Positions 36,893 through 45,880 of a DNA stretch of 64,000 nt are shown piece after piece. The position numbers were made by a program, and so were the translations under genes. Source of the DNA: Paraburkholderia franconis (GTDB lineage: Bacteria > Pseudomonadota > Gammaproteobacteria > Burkholderiales > Burkholderiaceae); NCBI RefSeq assembly GCF_009362735.1, contig NZ_WHNP01000012.1, positions 136,973 through 200,972 of the forward strand, written 5' to 3'. Position 1 is the first letter of the stretch; each line of letters opens with the position of its first letter. The notes below the pieces were generated by a model, which worked only from the letters and a program-made list of their open reading frames with translations, had not been told where the DNA came from and did not search any database.

Positions 36893-37582
36893 ATGTTCGC
36901 AATGGATGTCATGACGCCGTCGGTGATCTGCGCGCAACCGGATATGACGGTGCAAGAAGCTGCAAAACGTCTCGTCGAAAACAGGATCAGCGGCATGCCC
37001 GTCGTCGACGAAAGCGGTGCGCTCGTCGGAATCGTGAGCGAGGGAGACCTGCTGCACCGGGTTGAAACCGGCACGGAAACGAGGCGGTCGAGCTGGCTCG
37101 AACTGTTCTCGTCGACACGCAATCTTGCCAGTGCTTTCGTCAAGGAACACGGACATCTGGTGAGCGATGTGATGAGCAGCGAGGTAATCGCCGTCGATGA
37201 AAAGACGCCTGTCGGCAACATTGCCGACCTGATGGAAAAGCGCCGCATCAAGCGCGTGCCCGTGCTTCGGGACGGCAAGCTCGTCGGCATCGTGAGCCGC
37301 GCGAATCTGATCCGCGCGCTCGCGAGCGCGCCTGTGGCGGCACAGTCGGAGTCCGCGAGCAGCGACCGCGAAATCGCCGAAGCGATCGTCGCCGCGTTGC
37401 GCGACAAGCGGTGGGCGCTATCGAAGGAGAACGTGATCGTCAAGGATGGCGTCGCGCATCTGTGGGGCGTGATCCAGTCGGAAGACGAGGAGAGGGCGAT
37501 TTGCATCGCCGCGCTCGAGGTCGAAGGCGTGAAGGAAGCGCGAGCGCATCTGAGTTATCCGACCGTCATGCCATTGATGTGA
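36893..37582 (+). CDS. CBS-pair protein with C-terminal BON domain
   Basis: 229 residues. CBS 1 (~8-60: MTPSVICAQPDMTVQEAAKR; GMPVVDESGALVGIVSEGDL), CBS 2 (~92-148: VMSSEVIAVDEKTPVGNIAD; RVPVLRDGKLVGIVSRANLI) and a BON domain (~160-225: VIVKDGVAHLWGVIQSEDEE). CBS pairs bind adenine nucleotides; BON domains contact membranes or proteins. It may signal energy state under low oxygen. AAGGAG precedes the start, and an FNR box is in the promoter. Confidence 0.9.
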   Translation: MFAMDVMTPSVICAQPDMTVQEAAKRLVENRISGMPVVDESGALVGIVSEGDLLHRVETGTETRRSSWLELFSSTRNLASAFVKEHGHLVSDVMSSEVIAVDEKTPVGNIADLMEKRRIKRVPVLRDGKLVGIVSRANLIRALASAPVAAQSESASSDREIAEAIVAALRDKRWALSKENVIVKDGVAHLWGVIQSEDEERAICIAALEVEGVKEARAHLSYPTVMPLM

Positions 37583-37771
37583 CGAGTACGGCCTGCCACG
37601 GATTGCCACGACGCGCTTTGCCGATTGTTCGGCGATTCCTGCCAGTCAATTCGTATCGAGCCGCTTTATCGCGGGAGATGGGGTGTTTAGATTTACTCCA
37701 TCGCCGGGGCGGACGGTTATCGAACCCGTCCGTCCTGCCCCTGGGTATGGCACAACTTGAAGGAAAACGAT

Positions 37772-38518
37772 ATGAGCAGGCTCGCAGGTAAGGTCGCGGT
37801 GGTCACGGGCGCATCGAAGGGTATCGGAGCGGGTATCGCCAAAGCGCTGGCGGCAGAGGGCGCTTCGGTGGTCGTGAATTACGCAAGCAGCAAGGCGGCC
37901 GCCGACGCCGTCGTCGCCGGCATCATCGCGGCAAATGGCAAGGCGGTCGCGGTTCGTGGCGACGTGTCGAAAGCAGCGGACGCGCAAGGCATTGTCGATG
38001 CCGCCATCGAAACGTATGGGCGACTCGATATCCTCGTCAACAACTCAGGCATTTACGAGTTCGCTCCGATCGAAGAGATCACGGAAGAGCATTTCCACAA
38101 GCAGTTCAATACGAACGTGCTCGGCTTGCTGCTCACGACGCAGGCGGCCGTGAAGCATCTCGGCGAAGGCGCGAGCATCATCAACGTGAGTTCGGTAGCC
38201 AGCAGCATCACGCCTCCCGAAACGGCTGTGTATAGCGGCACGAAAGGCGCCGTCGACGCGATCACGGGTGTGCTTTCGCGCGAGCTGGGTCCGAAGAAGA
38301 TTCGCGTCAACGCGATCAATCCGGGCTTCGTCGTCACCGAGGGAACGCACGAGGCCGGCATCGTCGGCTCGGATTTCGAGGCGATGGCGCTCAGCCAGAC
38401 GCCGCTCGGCCGTGCGGGCCAACCGGATGACATCGCATCGGTCGCCGTGTTTCTTGCCTCCGATGACGCGCGCTGGCTGACGGGCGAACATCTGATCGCA
38501 AGCGGCGGCATGCGCTGA
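37772..38518 (+). CDS. Short-chain dehydrogenase/reductase
   Basis: 248 residues of the classical SDR fold: GASKGIGAGIAKAL (cofactor), NNSG, catalytic Ser in VSSVASS and YSGTK (Tyr-x3-Lys), and NAINPGFVVTEG. Related to 3-oxoacyl-ACP reductase and glucose dehydrogenase types. The Asn-Tyr region after the first strand (VVNYASSKAAAD) suggests NADP. The substrate is unknown. Confidence 0.9.
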   Translation: MSRLAGKVAVVTGASKGIGAGIAKALAAEGASVVVNYASSKAAADAVVAGIIAANGKAVAVRGDVSKAADAQGIVDAAIETYGRLDILVNNSGIYEFAPIEEITEEHFHKQFNTNVLGLLLTTQAAVKHLGEGASIINVSSVASSITPPETAVYSGTKGAVDAITGVLSRELGPKKIRVNAINPGFVVTEGTHEAGIVGSDFEAMALSQTPLGRAGQPDDIASVAVFLASDDARWLTGEHLIASGGMR

Positions 38519-38854
38519 GCGCGACTGCCGTGCATGGCCCGGCCTGGATCGGATCGCGGTCCGGCCGGGCGGCTGCATGAGCTGTCGCTTCACGCGGATC
38601 ATCGAAGTAGTTTCAGGCCAAAGGACACGCACGTCCTTTGGCTTTTTAATGTTGTGTTCAAGCCATTTCGCTACGACGCCAACGCTTCGTTTCCTGAAGC
38701 GCCATCAAGACCCGCATTCGAACGAGAGCCATAAAAAAGCGCAATTGAATGTTGCAGCAAGAATCGGATGGCCGCGATGTAGGGCGCTCGATATGTTCGT
38801 ATCCAGGTGAAGCAATCCTGCTTCTCCGTGATCAAGCTCAGCAAGGAGTCGAAC
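38519..38854. other. 336-bp intergenic region with terminator
   Basis: No gene seen. It holds a strong terminator for the SDR gene (38617-38648); the rest should contain the promoter of the SnoaL-like gene. Confidence 0.6.
38617..38648 (+). terminator. Rho-independent terminator after the SDR gene
   Basis: Stem GCCAAAGGAC (38617-38626) / GTCCTTTGGC (38633-38642), 6-base loop, then TTTTT. Confidence 0.9.
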
Positions 38855-39304
38855 ATGTCGAAGGAAGATGACAACAAGGCGATCGTAGGCCGCTGGTTCA
38901 CCCGCTTCTGGGGCGAGGCGTGCGACCTCAGCGTCGTTGACGAGATCGCCGCGCCGGACATGCTGCTCAAATATTCGCTGCACGAGCCGCGTCGTGGCCG
39001 CGAAGACATCAAGGCATTCATGACCGGTTTTCGCAACGCCTTTCCGGACCTCAATTTCTGGGGCGCCGCGGATCTCATCGCTGAAGGCGACTTCGTCGTC
39101 GGTCGTTGGGAAGGGGGCGGCACGCATACGGGCCCCGCTTTCAGCGACTTCCTCGCGGGAACGTTGCCGCAGGCATCGGGCCGCAAGATGCATTTCACGG
39201 GCACCACGGTGCTGCGCCTGAAGGACGGCAAGATCGTCGAAGAAGTCGGCCTCGATGACGGCGTGACTGCGCTTACGCAATTGGGGCTCATCAAGACCGT
39301 TTGA
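38855..39304 (+). CDS. SnoaL-like / ester-cyclase family protein
   Basis: 149 residues of the NTF2-like SnoaL fold (NKAIVGRWFTRFWGEACDLS; MTGFRNAFPDLNFWGAADLI; FHFTGTTVLRLKDGKIVEE-like end). Such proteins are often polyketide cyclases, but small stand-alone members usually have no known substrate. AAGGAG is 6 bases before the ATG. Confidence 0.85.
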   Translation: MSKEDDNKAIVGRWFTRFWGEACDLSVVDEIAAPDMLLKYSLHEPRRGREDIKAFMTGFRNAFPDLNFWGAADLIAEGDFVVGRWEGGGTHTGPAFSDFLAGTLPQASGRKMHFTGTTVLRLKDGKIVEEVGLDDGVTALTQLGLIKTV

Positions 39305-39318
39305 ACGCGCGTGGCGGG

Positions 39319-39344
39319 GCGCCGTCGGTGTGGACCGACGGCGC
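39319..39344 (+). terminator. Hairpin after the SnoaL-like gene
   Basis: A perfect 11-bp stem with a 4-base loop, no T-tract. Likely a 3'-end stabilising or terminating hairpin. Confidence 0.5.
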
Positions 39345-39456
39345 GCCGCAATAAAGACGGCGCGCGCTATCTGCTTCGATGAGACAGCAAGAAACGGAGT
39401 GTGTCTGTCCGCTCGCTGCGGGAAATTTGGCATGCCTTCCTGACAGGAGTTGAACC

Positions 39457-39645
39457 ATGCTGCCATTTCTCGCGCTTCATGCTCTCGCGGCTCAACGTGG
39501 TGATGGACTGCGCCCTGAGCTTCTTGCGTTGCTCGAACGTCAAACCAGAAACGAGGCGTGTCTTTGCGCGCGCATCGAACCCGACGATGCCTCTGTGAGC
39601 AGCGAAGAGCCCATCGATTCCGCCACGAGCGCTTCCGATAGCTGA
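39457..39645 (+). CDS. Possible 62-residue small protein
   Basis: An ATG frame preceded by CAGGAG at 8 bases. The peptide is helical and charged (LALHALAAQRGDGLRPELLA; LLERQTRNEACLCARIEPDD). No family recognised. It sits in otherwise degenerate DNA, so it may be a remnant. Confidence 0.3.
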   Translation: MLPFLALHALAAQRGDGLRPELLALLERQTRNEACLCARIEPDDASVSSEEPIDSATSASDS

Positions 39646-39860
39646 CTCACCAGCGCACGATTCCAGACTCATCTGGATCGCTGCATCTTCGAACAGCGGA
39701 TACAGCGATCCACTTCCCCACCAGACTCTCATCCCTCGCGCCATCCAAAGCACCATTCGCGACGCAATTCGCACGTTTCATCGCATGCCTGTCGAACGCC
39801 ATCCGTCCGCCGCGCAGACTGCCGTCATCGAGTTCGCTCATCCTGCCGCGGAGAGCCAGC

Positions 39861-40238
39861 ATGCCTGTCATCATCGCCGTGCATGTCGCCACTGCCATCC
39901 TTTCTGTCATACTCGGAACAACCGTGCTTTTCGCCGAAAAGGGGACCGCGCGCCACAAGTGGCTCGGCCGTTTATGGGCGGTGGCGATGTTCGCGACCGC
40001 GCTCAGTTCGTTCGACATCCGCGAACTGAACCCCGGACATTTTTCGTGGGTGCACGGGCTGTCGCTGCTGACGTTCGTCAGTGTCGGGCGAGCGATCTGG
40101 GCGATACGGCAAGGCAACGTCCGCGGTCATCGGCTTGCGATGCGCGGGTCGTTCATCGGTCTCGTCGTGGCTGGACTCGCCGCGGTGGCGACGCCGCATC
40201 GTCTGCTGAATGTCATCGTGACGGGATGGTTCGCATGA
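39861..40238 (+). CDS. DUF2306 family membrane protein
   Basis: 125 residues, four membrane helices (IIAVHVATAILSVILGTTVLF; HKWLGRLWAVAMFATALSSF; WVHGLSLLTFVSVGRAIWAI; IGLVVAGLAAVATPHRL). It has the DUF2306 pattern of a His near the first helix (AVHV), KGTARHKWLGRLW and NVRGHRLAMRG. These histidines suggest haem or metal binding, but the role is unknown. GGAG ribosome site. Its stop overlaps the kinase start (ATGA). Confidence 0.85.
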   Translation: MPVIIAVHVATAILSVILGTTVLFAEKGTARHKWLGRLWAVAMFATALSSFDIRELNPGHFSWVHGLSLLTFVSVGRAIWAIRQGNVRGHRLAMRGSFIGLVVAGLAAVATPHRLLNVIVTGWFA

Positions 40239-41356
40239 TTCCAGGCAGTAACGTCAAATTCCCCGATGCGTACGCCGGCGCGCCCGCTCCTGCGAAACAG
40301 CTGCTGGCCGAATATGCGCGCGAATCGGTGATCGTCGTGATCGGCAACGCAGTGATCGCGGCTGGCCTGACCGTCGTCGGCATGGGGAAAGGTTTGGCGG
40401 AAAACCTCGTCTTCAGCGAGTCGATCGGTCTGTCGATCATGCTGTTGCTCCATGCCGCGCGCTTTCGTCTCCAGCGCAGGAACGCGCTCACCGCGCCGAA
40501 GCTCGCTGTGGCGATGGCGGTCTCCATCGTCGCGGGTGCAGCAATCGGGCGGGTCATCGCGAGCACGCTGCTGGGGCTCGACATCGGCAAGGCGTTTGCG
40601 ACCAAAGAGATCGCGACGACGGGCTGGATCGCGCTCGTCGCGACGCTGCTCGTCACGTGGTATGGGTGGTCGCGTGCCCGCATCGCGGGACTGAGCGAGC
40701 AGGTCGCGCGGACCGCATGGCTCCAGGAGGCCGCCGAAAAGACTGCGCTGCGCGCCCGCTTGCAGGCGTTGCAGGCACAGATCGAGCCGCACTTCCTCTT
40801 CAACACGCTCGCGACGCTCGACAGCCTGATCGTGTCCAATCCGCCGCGCGCACGCGAGCTGCTCGGCAGCCTCAACCGGTTTTTGCGGGCGACGCTGGAA
40901 GCATCGCGCACCGAAAGCGAAACGCTTGCCGATCAATTTGCGGTGCTCGAGTCGATGCTTGCCGTGCATGCGATGCGCCTCGGCCCGCGGCTCGCGTATT
41001 CGCTCGATTTGCCCGCCGATTGCGCGAGCCTTTCCGTGCCGCCGATGCTCCTGCAACCGCTCGTCGAAAACGCGTTGAAGCATGGCATTCAGGTTGCGGT
41101 CGAGGGCGGCCGGGTCGAGGTGCGGGCGAGGCACGTCGAGCCGTACGTCGAGCTCGCAGTGACCGATACGGGACCGGGCTTCGGCGCGACTCCCGCTACA
41201 CAGGGCACGGGCATCGGACTCGCGAACGTGCGCGACCGGCTCGCTGCGCTGTATGGCGAACGCGCCTCGCTGACGATCATTGAAAACGCGCCGCACGGTA
41301 TCGTTGCGCGAGTGCTGCTTCCGCTCGACGATGCCGAACGACGCGAGAGGGCATGA
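40235..41356 (+). CDS. LytS/YehU-type sensor histidine kinase
   Basis: 373 residues. About four N-terminal membrane helices (VIVVIGNAVIAAGLTVVGMG; ESIGLSIMLLLHAARF; AVAMAVSIVAGAAIGRVIAS; WIALVATLLVTWYGW) are followed by the His_kinase domain with QIEPHFLFNTLATLDSL (phospho-His) and the ATPase N box LVENALKHGI and G box GTGIGLANVRDRL. There is no extracytoplasmic sensor domain, so it likely senses within the membrane, perhaps with the overlapping DUF2306 protein. Pairs with the LytTR regulator. Confidence 0.9.
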   Translation: MIPGSNVKFPDAYAGAPAPAKQLLAEYARESVIVVIGNAVIAAGLTVVGMGKGLAENLVFSESIGLSIMLLLHAARFRLQRRNALTAPKLAVAMAVSIVAGAAIGRVIASTLLGLDIGKAFATKEIATTGWIALVATLLVTWYGWSRARIAGLSEQVARTAWLQEAAEKTALRARLQALQAQIEPHFLFNTLATLDSLIVSNPPRARELLGSLNRFLRATLEASRTESETLADQFAVLESMLAVHAMRLGPRLAYSLDLPADCASLSVPPMLLQPLVENALKHGIQVAVEGGRVEVRARHVEPYVELAVTDTGPGFGATPATQGTGIGLANVRDRLAALYGERASLTIIENAPHGIVARVLLPLDDAERRERA

Positions 41357-41360
41357 ATCG

Positions 41361-42260
41361 ATGAAGACGCGCCAGCCACGCACAGCCGCATCGAGCGGAG
41401 ACGACGAGCGCCATTCGCCGGAGATGCGGCGCGCGCCGACTGCGTTGATCGCCGAAGACGAGCCGCCCATTGCCGCCGCGCTGCAACGGGAATTGACGGC
41501 GGCATGGCCCGCGTTGCGGATCGTCGCGACAGTCGATAACGGCCGCGATGCGATCGAGCGTATCGGCGCATTGCAGCCGGACATCGCGTTTCTCGACATT
41601 TCGATGCCGGGCGCGACGGGCCTCGATGTCGCGCGTGCATGCGCGGACCTCGCGTCGCCTCCGCAGATCGTGTTCGTGACGGCCTACGACCAGTACGCGC
41701 TGGACGCGTTCGATGCCGCCGCCATCGACTATCTGCTGAAACCCGTCGATGCGTCGCGGCTTGCGCGCACGGTCGAGCGTCTGCGTGCCCCGCTTGCACG
41801 CTCGCCGATGGATGCAGCGCCCGCCGCCGACGTGCACGCCGATCTGCAACGCGTGCTCGGCCAGCTGGAGCAGATCACGCGCAGTGTCCAGCTCGACAGC
41901 CGCTCGCAGGACAGCGCGCGAAGTGCGCAAAGCGCGCCGCTGCGCTATCTGCGCGCGTCGAGCGGGAGCGACATCAGGATCGTGCCGGTGGACGACGTGC
42001 TGTACTTCGAAGCCGCCGACAAATACGTCGTCGTCACGACGCGCACGGGCGAACTGCTGATTCGCACGAGCCTCAAGGAACTGTGCGCGCAACTCGACCC
42101 GGCGCGCTTCTGGCAGGTGCATCGAAGCACGGTCGTGAACGTCGATCAGGTGGAAAGCGCGACCGTCAGCACATTGGGAAAAATGTCGCTGAAGCTGCGC
42201 GGTTACGCTCGCGCAGTCGCGGTGAGCAAACAGTACGCGCATCTGTTCCGGCAGATGTGA
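41361..42260 (+). CDS. LytTR-type response regulator
   Basis: 299 residues. The receiver (~24-140) has acidic EDE, phospho-Asp in IAFLDISMPGATG and Lys in YLLKPVD. After a Gln/Ser-rich linker comes the LytTR DNA-binding domain (~195-297: VLYFEAADKYVVVTTRTGEL; FWQVHRSTVVNVDQVESATV). It starts 4 bases after the kinase stop and completes the two-component operon. An earlier in-frame ATG at 41280 is inside the kinase gene and is rejected. Confidence 0.92.
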   Translation: MKTRQPRTAASSGDDERHSPEMRRAPTALIAEDEPPIAAALQRELTAAWPALRIVATVDNGRDAIERIGALQPDIAFLDISMPGATGLDVARACADLASPPQIVFVTAYDQYALDAFDAAAIDYLLKPVDASRLARTVERLRAPLARSPMDAAPAADVHADLQRVLGQLEQITRSVQLDSRSQDSARSAQSAPLRYLRASSGSDIRIVPVDDVLYFEAADKYVVVTTRTGELLIRTSLKELCAQLDPARFWQVHRSTVVNVDQVESATVSTLGKMSLKLRGYARAVAVSKQYAHLFRQM

Positions 42261-42587
42261 CGCCCCTGACACCACTGAAGCCGCGGCCCGATTCATGCTA
42301 AGGGCGCGCGATAGCACTTGGAAATCAGGCGTCTTTACGCACGTCGGATAGTTGCAACGGCACCCGGCGTAAGCTGGTTGCAAAGTCTCGCGTGCATTCG
42401 ACCGTCCCCGCATCGGCGACGAAAGCGGATCGACGTTCTTGCCGTCGCGCCTCCCGCCATCACGCTCCGTCGACAACGACGCTCACCTGCAGCGCCGCGC
42501 TTGAGGCACTACACTTGCTCAATTGACCTGGTTGCCCGCTGCGGCACCTGTCGTGCCACAGCACACTCTGCAAAGGAGTCGTCGCTC
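42261..42587. other. 327-bp intergenic region before transketolase
   Basis: No gene or strong hairpin seen. It contains two direct GTTGCAA repeats about 30 bases apart (near 42350-42385). Presumed promoter region of tktA. Confidence 0.5.
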
Positions 42588-44687
42588 ATGTCACAAGTCA
42601 CACTGAAGTCCCCGTCCGATCTCGACCAACTTGCGATCGACACGATCCGCACGCTATCGATGGACGCCGTGCAGAAGGCCAATTCCGGCCACCCCGGCAC
42701 GCCGATGGCGCTCGCACCCGTCGCATTCCATCTCTGGCAGAACCATCTCCGCTACGACCCCGACGCGCCGTTGTGGCCTAACCGCGACCGCTTCGTGCTG
42801 TCGGTGGGGCATGCGTCGATGCTGCTGTATTCGCTGCTGCATCTCGCGGGCGTGAAGGCCGTCGACGAAGACGGCAAGCCGCTCGACAAGCCCGCCGTCT
42901 CGCTCGACGACATCAAGCAGTTTCGGCAGCTCGACAGTGTGACGCCGGGTCACCCGGAGTACCGGATGACGACGGGCGTCGAGACGACCACGGGTCCGCT
43001 CGGCCAGGGGCTCGGCAACAGCGTCGGCATGGCGATGGCCGCGCGCTGGCACGAAGCGCACTTCAACAAGCCGGACGCGCCGCTCTTCGACTACCGCGTC
43101 TACGCGCTGTGCGGCGACGGCGACATGATGGAAGGCGTATCGCATGAAGCCGCTTCGCTCGCAGGGCATCTGGAGCTTTCGAACCTGATCTGGATTTACG
43201 ACAGCAACCGCGTGACGATCGAAGGCCACACCGATCTCGCATACAGCGACGACGTCGAGTCGCGGTTTCGCGGCTACCGCTGGCACACGCTGCACGTCGA
43301 CGACGCCAACGATGCGAACGCGCTCGAAGCCGCGATCAACGAAGCGAAGGCCGTGACCGACAGGCCGACGCTGATCGTCGTGAAGAGCATCATCGGCTGG
43401 GGCGCACCGAACAAGCAGGACACGGCGTCGGCGCACGGCGAGCCGCTCGGCGAAGAGGAAATCAAACTGGCGAAGCGCGCGTACGGCTGGCCCGAGGACG
43501 CGCAGTTTCTCGTGCCCAACGGCGTGCGCGAGCACTTCGCGCAAGGCCTGGGCGCGCGCGGCAAGGCGGCGCACGACGTGTGGAAGCAGCGCTTTGACGA
43601 GTACGCGCGAAAGTATCCGCAGCTTGCGAAGGAGTTCGACCAGATGCAGGCGTCCGGGCTGCCGGACGACTGGGACGCGGACATCCCCGTGTTCGATGCG
43701 GACCCGAAGGGCATGGCCACGCGCGAGTCGTCGGGCAAGGTGCTCAATGCAATTGCGCAGCGCGTTCCGTGGATGATCGGCGGCGCGGCGGACCTCGCGC
43801 CGTCGACCAAGACCAACCTGAAGTTCGAAGGCGCGGGCAGCTTCGAGCATGACAACTACGGCGGGCGCAATCTGCACTTCGGCATCCGCGAGCACGGCAT
43901 GGGGGCCGTGGCGAACGGTCTCGCGCTGTCGGGCTTGAGGCCGTTCGCGTCGACGTTCCTGATCTTCAGCGATTACATGAAGCCGCCGATCCGCCTCTCG
44001 GCGATCATGGAAGTGCCTGTGATCTATGTGTTCACGCACGATTCGATCGGCGTCGGCGAAGATGGCCCGACGCACCAGCCGATCGAACAGCTCGCGTCGT
44101 TGCGCGGCGTTCCCGGCTTGACGACGCTGCGTCCCGCCGACGCGAACGAAGTCGCCGAGGCCTGGCGCGTCGCGCTCTCGCATCCGCACGTGCCCGCGTG
44201 CATCGTCGTGACGCGCCAGCCGCTGCCGACTTTCGACCGCAAGAAGTATGCAGCCGCCGAGGGGGTGCGCCGTGGCGCCTACGTGCTCGCCGACGTGCCG
44301 GCCGGCAAGAAGCCCGATGTGCTTCTGCTCGCGACGGGCAGCGAAGTGTCGCTGTGCGTCGATGCATACGAGGCGCTGAAAGGCGAGGGCATCAACGCGC
44401 GCGTCGTGTCGATGCCGTCGTGGGACGTGTTCGAGCGGCAGGACCACGCGTACAAGGACTCGGTGCTGCCGCCCGATGTGCACGCGCGCGTGGCCGTCGA
44501 GCAGGCGGCGACGCTCGGCTGGGACCGCTACGTCGGCCGTCTCGGCTCGCAGATCGTGATGCATACGTTCGGCGCGTCGGCGCCCCTCAAGGCGCTGAAG
44601 ACGAAGTTCGGCTTCACGCCGGAGCGTGTCGCGGACGAAGCGAAGAAGCAGATCGCGCGTTGCAAGTCGGGCAACGTCAAGGAGTGA
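42588..44687 (+). CDS. tktA: Transketolase
   Basis: 699 residues. TPP-binding region GDGDMMEGVSHEA and the N-terminal SGHPGTPMALAPVAFHLW; central pyrimidine domain with GIREHGMGAVANGLALSG and FLIFSDYMKPPIRLSA; C-terminal domain with LLATGSEVSLCVDAYE. It moves two-carbon units in the pentose phosphate pathway. Slightly longer than E. coli TktA (663) because of loop insertions (for example DEDGKPLDKPAV). AAAGGAG precedes the ATG. Upstream frame is not used. Confidence 0.96.
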   Translation: MSQVTLKSPSDLDQLAIDTIRTLSMDAVQKANSGHPGTPMALAPVAFHLWQNHLRYDPDAPLWPNRDRFVLSVGHASMLLYSLLHLAGVKAVDEDGKPLDKPAVSLDDIKQFRQLDSVTPGHPEYRMTTGVETTTGPLGQGLGNSVGMAMAARWHEAHFNKPDAPLFDYRVYALCGDGDMMEGVSHEAASLAGHLELSNLIWIYDSNRVTIEGHTDLAYSDDVESRFRGYRWHTLHVDDANDANALEAAINEAKAVTDRPTLIVVKSIIGWGAPNKQDTASAHGEPLGEEEIKLAKRAYGWPEDAQFLVPNGVREHFAQGLGARGKAAHDVWKQRFDEYARKYPQLAKEFDQMQASGLPDDWDADIPVFDADPKGMATRESSGKVLNAIAQRVPWMIGGAADLAPSTKTNLKFEGAGSFEHDNYGGRNLHFGIREHGMGAVANGLALSGLRPFASTFLIFSDYMKPPIRLSAIMEVPVIYVFTHDSIGVGEDGPTHQPIEQLASLRGVPGLTTLRPADANEVAEAWRVALSHPHVPACIVVTRQPLPTFDRKKYAAAEGVRRGAYVLADVPAGKKPDVLLLATGSEVSLCVDAYEALKGEGINARVVSMPSWDVFERQDHAYKDSVLPPDVHARVAVEQAATLGWDRYVGRLGSQIVMHTFGASAPLKALKTKFGFTPERVADEAKKQIARCKSGNVKE

Positions 44688-44693
44688 CACATC

Positions 44694-45674
44694 ATGCAGA
44701 TCGGCATCGTGGGACTGGGCCGCATGGGCGGCAACATCGGCAGGCGGCTGATGCGCGGCGGTCATCAGTGCATCGTCTACGATCACAATCCGCAAGCGAC
44801 GGAAGCGCTCGCGAAAGAGGGCGCAACGGGCGCACGCGACCTGGGCGATCTCGTCGCGAAGCTCGATGCGCCGCGCGTCGTGTGGCTGATGCTGCCCGCG
44901 GGCAAGATCACCGAGGACACGCTCGCGGACTTGCAGCGCATCCTCACGGCCGACGATGTTGTGATCGACGGCGGCAACAGCTTCTACAAGGACGATATCC
45001 GCCGCGCCGCGCAGCTTCGCGAGGCGGGGGTGCATTACGTGGATGTGGGCACGTCGGGCGGCGTCTGGGGACTGGAGCGCGGCTATTGCATGATGATCGG
45101 CGGCGACGATGCGATCGTGCGGCGCATCGATCCGATCCTCTCCGTGCTGGCGCCCGGGCGCGGCGAGATTCCCGTCACGCCCCATCGCGACGGACGCGAC
45201 GCGCGCGTCGAGAACGGCTACATGCATACGGGCCCTGTCGGCTCCGGACACTTCGTGAAGATGGTGCACAACGGCATCGAGTACGGGCTGATGCAGGCGT
45301 ATGCCGAAGGGTTTCATATCCTGAAGCACAAAGATTTGCCTGAGTTACCCGAAGAAGAGCGCTACACGCTCGATCTCGCCGACGTCGCCGAAGTGTGGCG
45401 GCGCGGCAGCGTGGTATCGTCGTGGCTGCTGGATCTCACGGCGGGCGCGCTCGCGCAGGACGGCCAGCTCGATGGCTTCTCGACGGAAGTCGCGGACAGC
45501 GGAGAAGGGCGCTGGACCATCGAAGCCGCAATCGAAGAAGCGGTGCCTGCGCAGGTGTTGTCGGCGGCGCTCTATACGCGCTTCCGCTCGCGCGACGCCG
45601 AGTCGTTCCCCGAACGCATGCTGTCCGCGATGCGATTCGGCTTTGGCGGGCACAAGGAATTTCCCGTCAAATGA
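44694..45674 (+). CDS. gnd: 6-phosphogluconate dehydrogenase, short decarboxylating type
   Basis: 326 residues of the short Gnd branch (GntZ/YqeC type): [20 protein letters not shown] cofactor loop, [31 protein letters not shown], catalytic Lys in [16 protein letters not shown], and [12 protein letters not shown]. Oxidises 6-phosphogluconate to ribulose 5-phosphate; this short class often prefers NAD. It starts 6 bases after transketolase, so the two pentose-phosphate enzymes are made together. Confidence 0.93.
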   Translation: MQIGIVGLGRMGGNIGRRLMRGGHQCIVYDHNPQATEALAKEGATGARDLGDLVAKLDAPRVVWLMLPAGKITEDTLADLQRILTADDVVIDGGNSFYKDDIRRAAQLREAGVHYVDVGTSGGVWGLERGYCMMIGGDDAIVRRIDPILSVLAPGRGEIPVTPHRDGRDARVENGYMHTGPVGSGHFVKMVHNGIEYGLMQAYAEGFHILKHKDLPELPEEERYTLDLADVAEVWRRGSVVSSWLLDLTAGALAQDGQLDGFSTEVADSGEGRWTIEAAIEEAVPAQVLSAALYTRFRSRDAESFPERMLSAMRFGFGGHKEFPVK

Positions 45675-45709
45675 GCAGCAGCGGCAGGTGAATGTGAAGC
45701 TGTGATGCG

Positions 45710-45738
45710 AAGCCCGCGATACCTGTCGCGGGCTTTTG
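45710..45738 (+). terminator. Rho-independent terminator after gnd
   Basis: Stem AAGCCCGCGA (45710-45719) / TCGCGGGCTT (45726-45735) with a 6-base loop, then TT. Confidence 0.85.
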
Positions 45739-45763
45739 CTTCGCTTCCTTTCTCTCCATCGCC

Positions 45764-45880
45764 GACAATCGCCGCGATAGTTCCGTGCTCGCGGAACTGG
45801 AAACAGGCGGCGCCATCAAGATCGTCGGTGCGACGTACAACCTCGAAACAGGCGCGGCCGAGAGTTATTCGAGTGATCGG
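45764..45880 (+). pseudogene. Beta-carbonic anhydrase, C-terminal remnant
   Basis: About 35 residues (DNRRDSSVLAELETGG; AIKIVGATYNLETG) match the end of beta-class carbonic anhydrases (VLAEL..LKIVGAMYDLxTG). No metal-binding part is present on either side, and the frame runs on past the natural end into unrelated codons. A gene fragment. Confidence 0.65.

Larger units (their letters stand above)
39305..39860. other. 556-bp weakly coding region
   Basis: Contains a strong hairpin (GCGCCGTCGGT/ACCGACGGCGC, 39319-39344) just after the SnoaL-like gene and one candidate small ORF (39457-39645). The rest shows no recognisable coding signal on either strand and looks like decayed sequence. Confidence 0.5.

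Noticed and set aside
39367..39774. Minus-strand frame with a DAAIQ motif, like the start of IS5-type transposases
   Set aside because: Only five residues match; no DDE catalytic segment, inverted repeats or target duplication are visible.
42654..45329. Long open frame antisense to transketolase and gnd
   Set aside because: Same reason: no protein family pattern, and the plus-strand genes are unmistakable.
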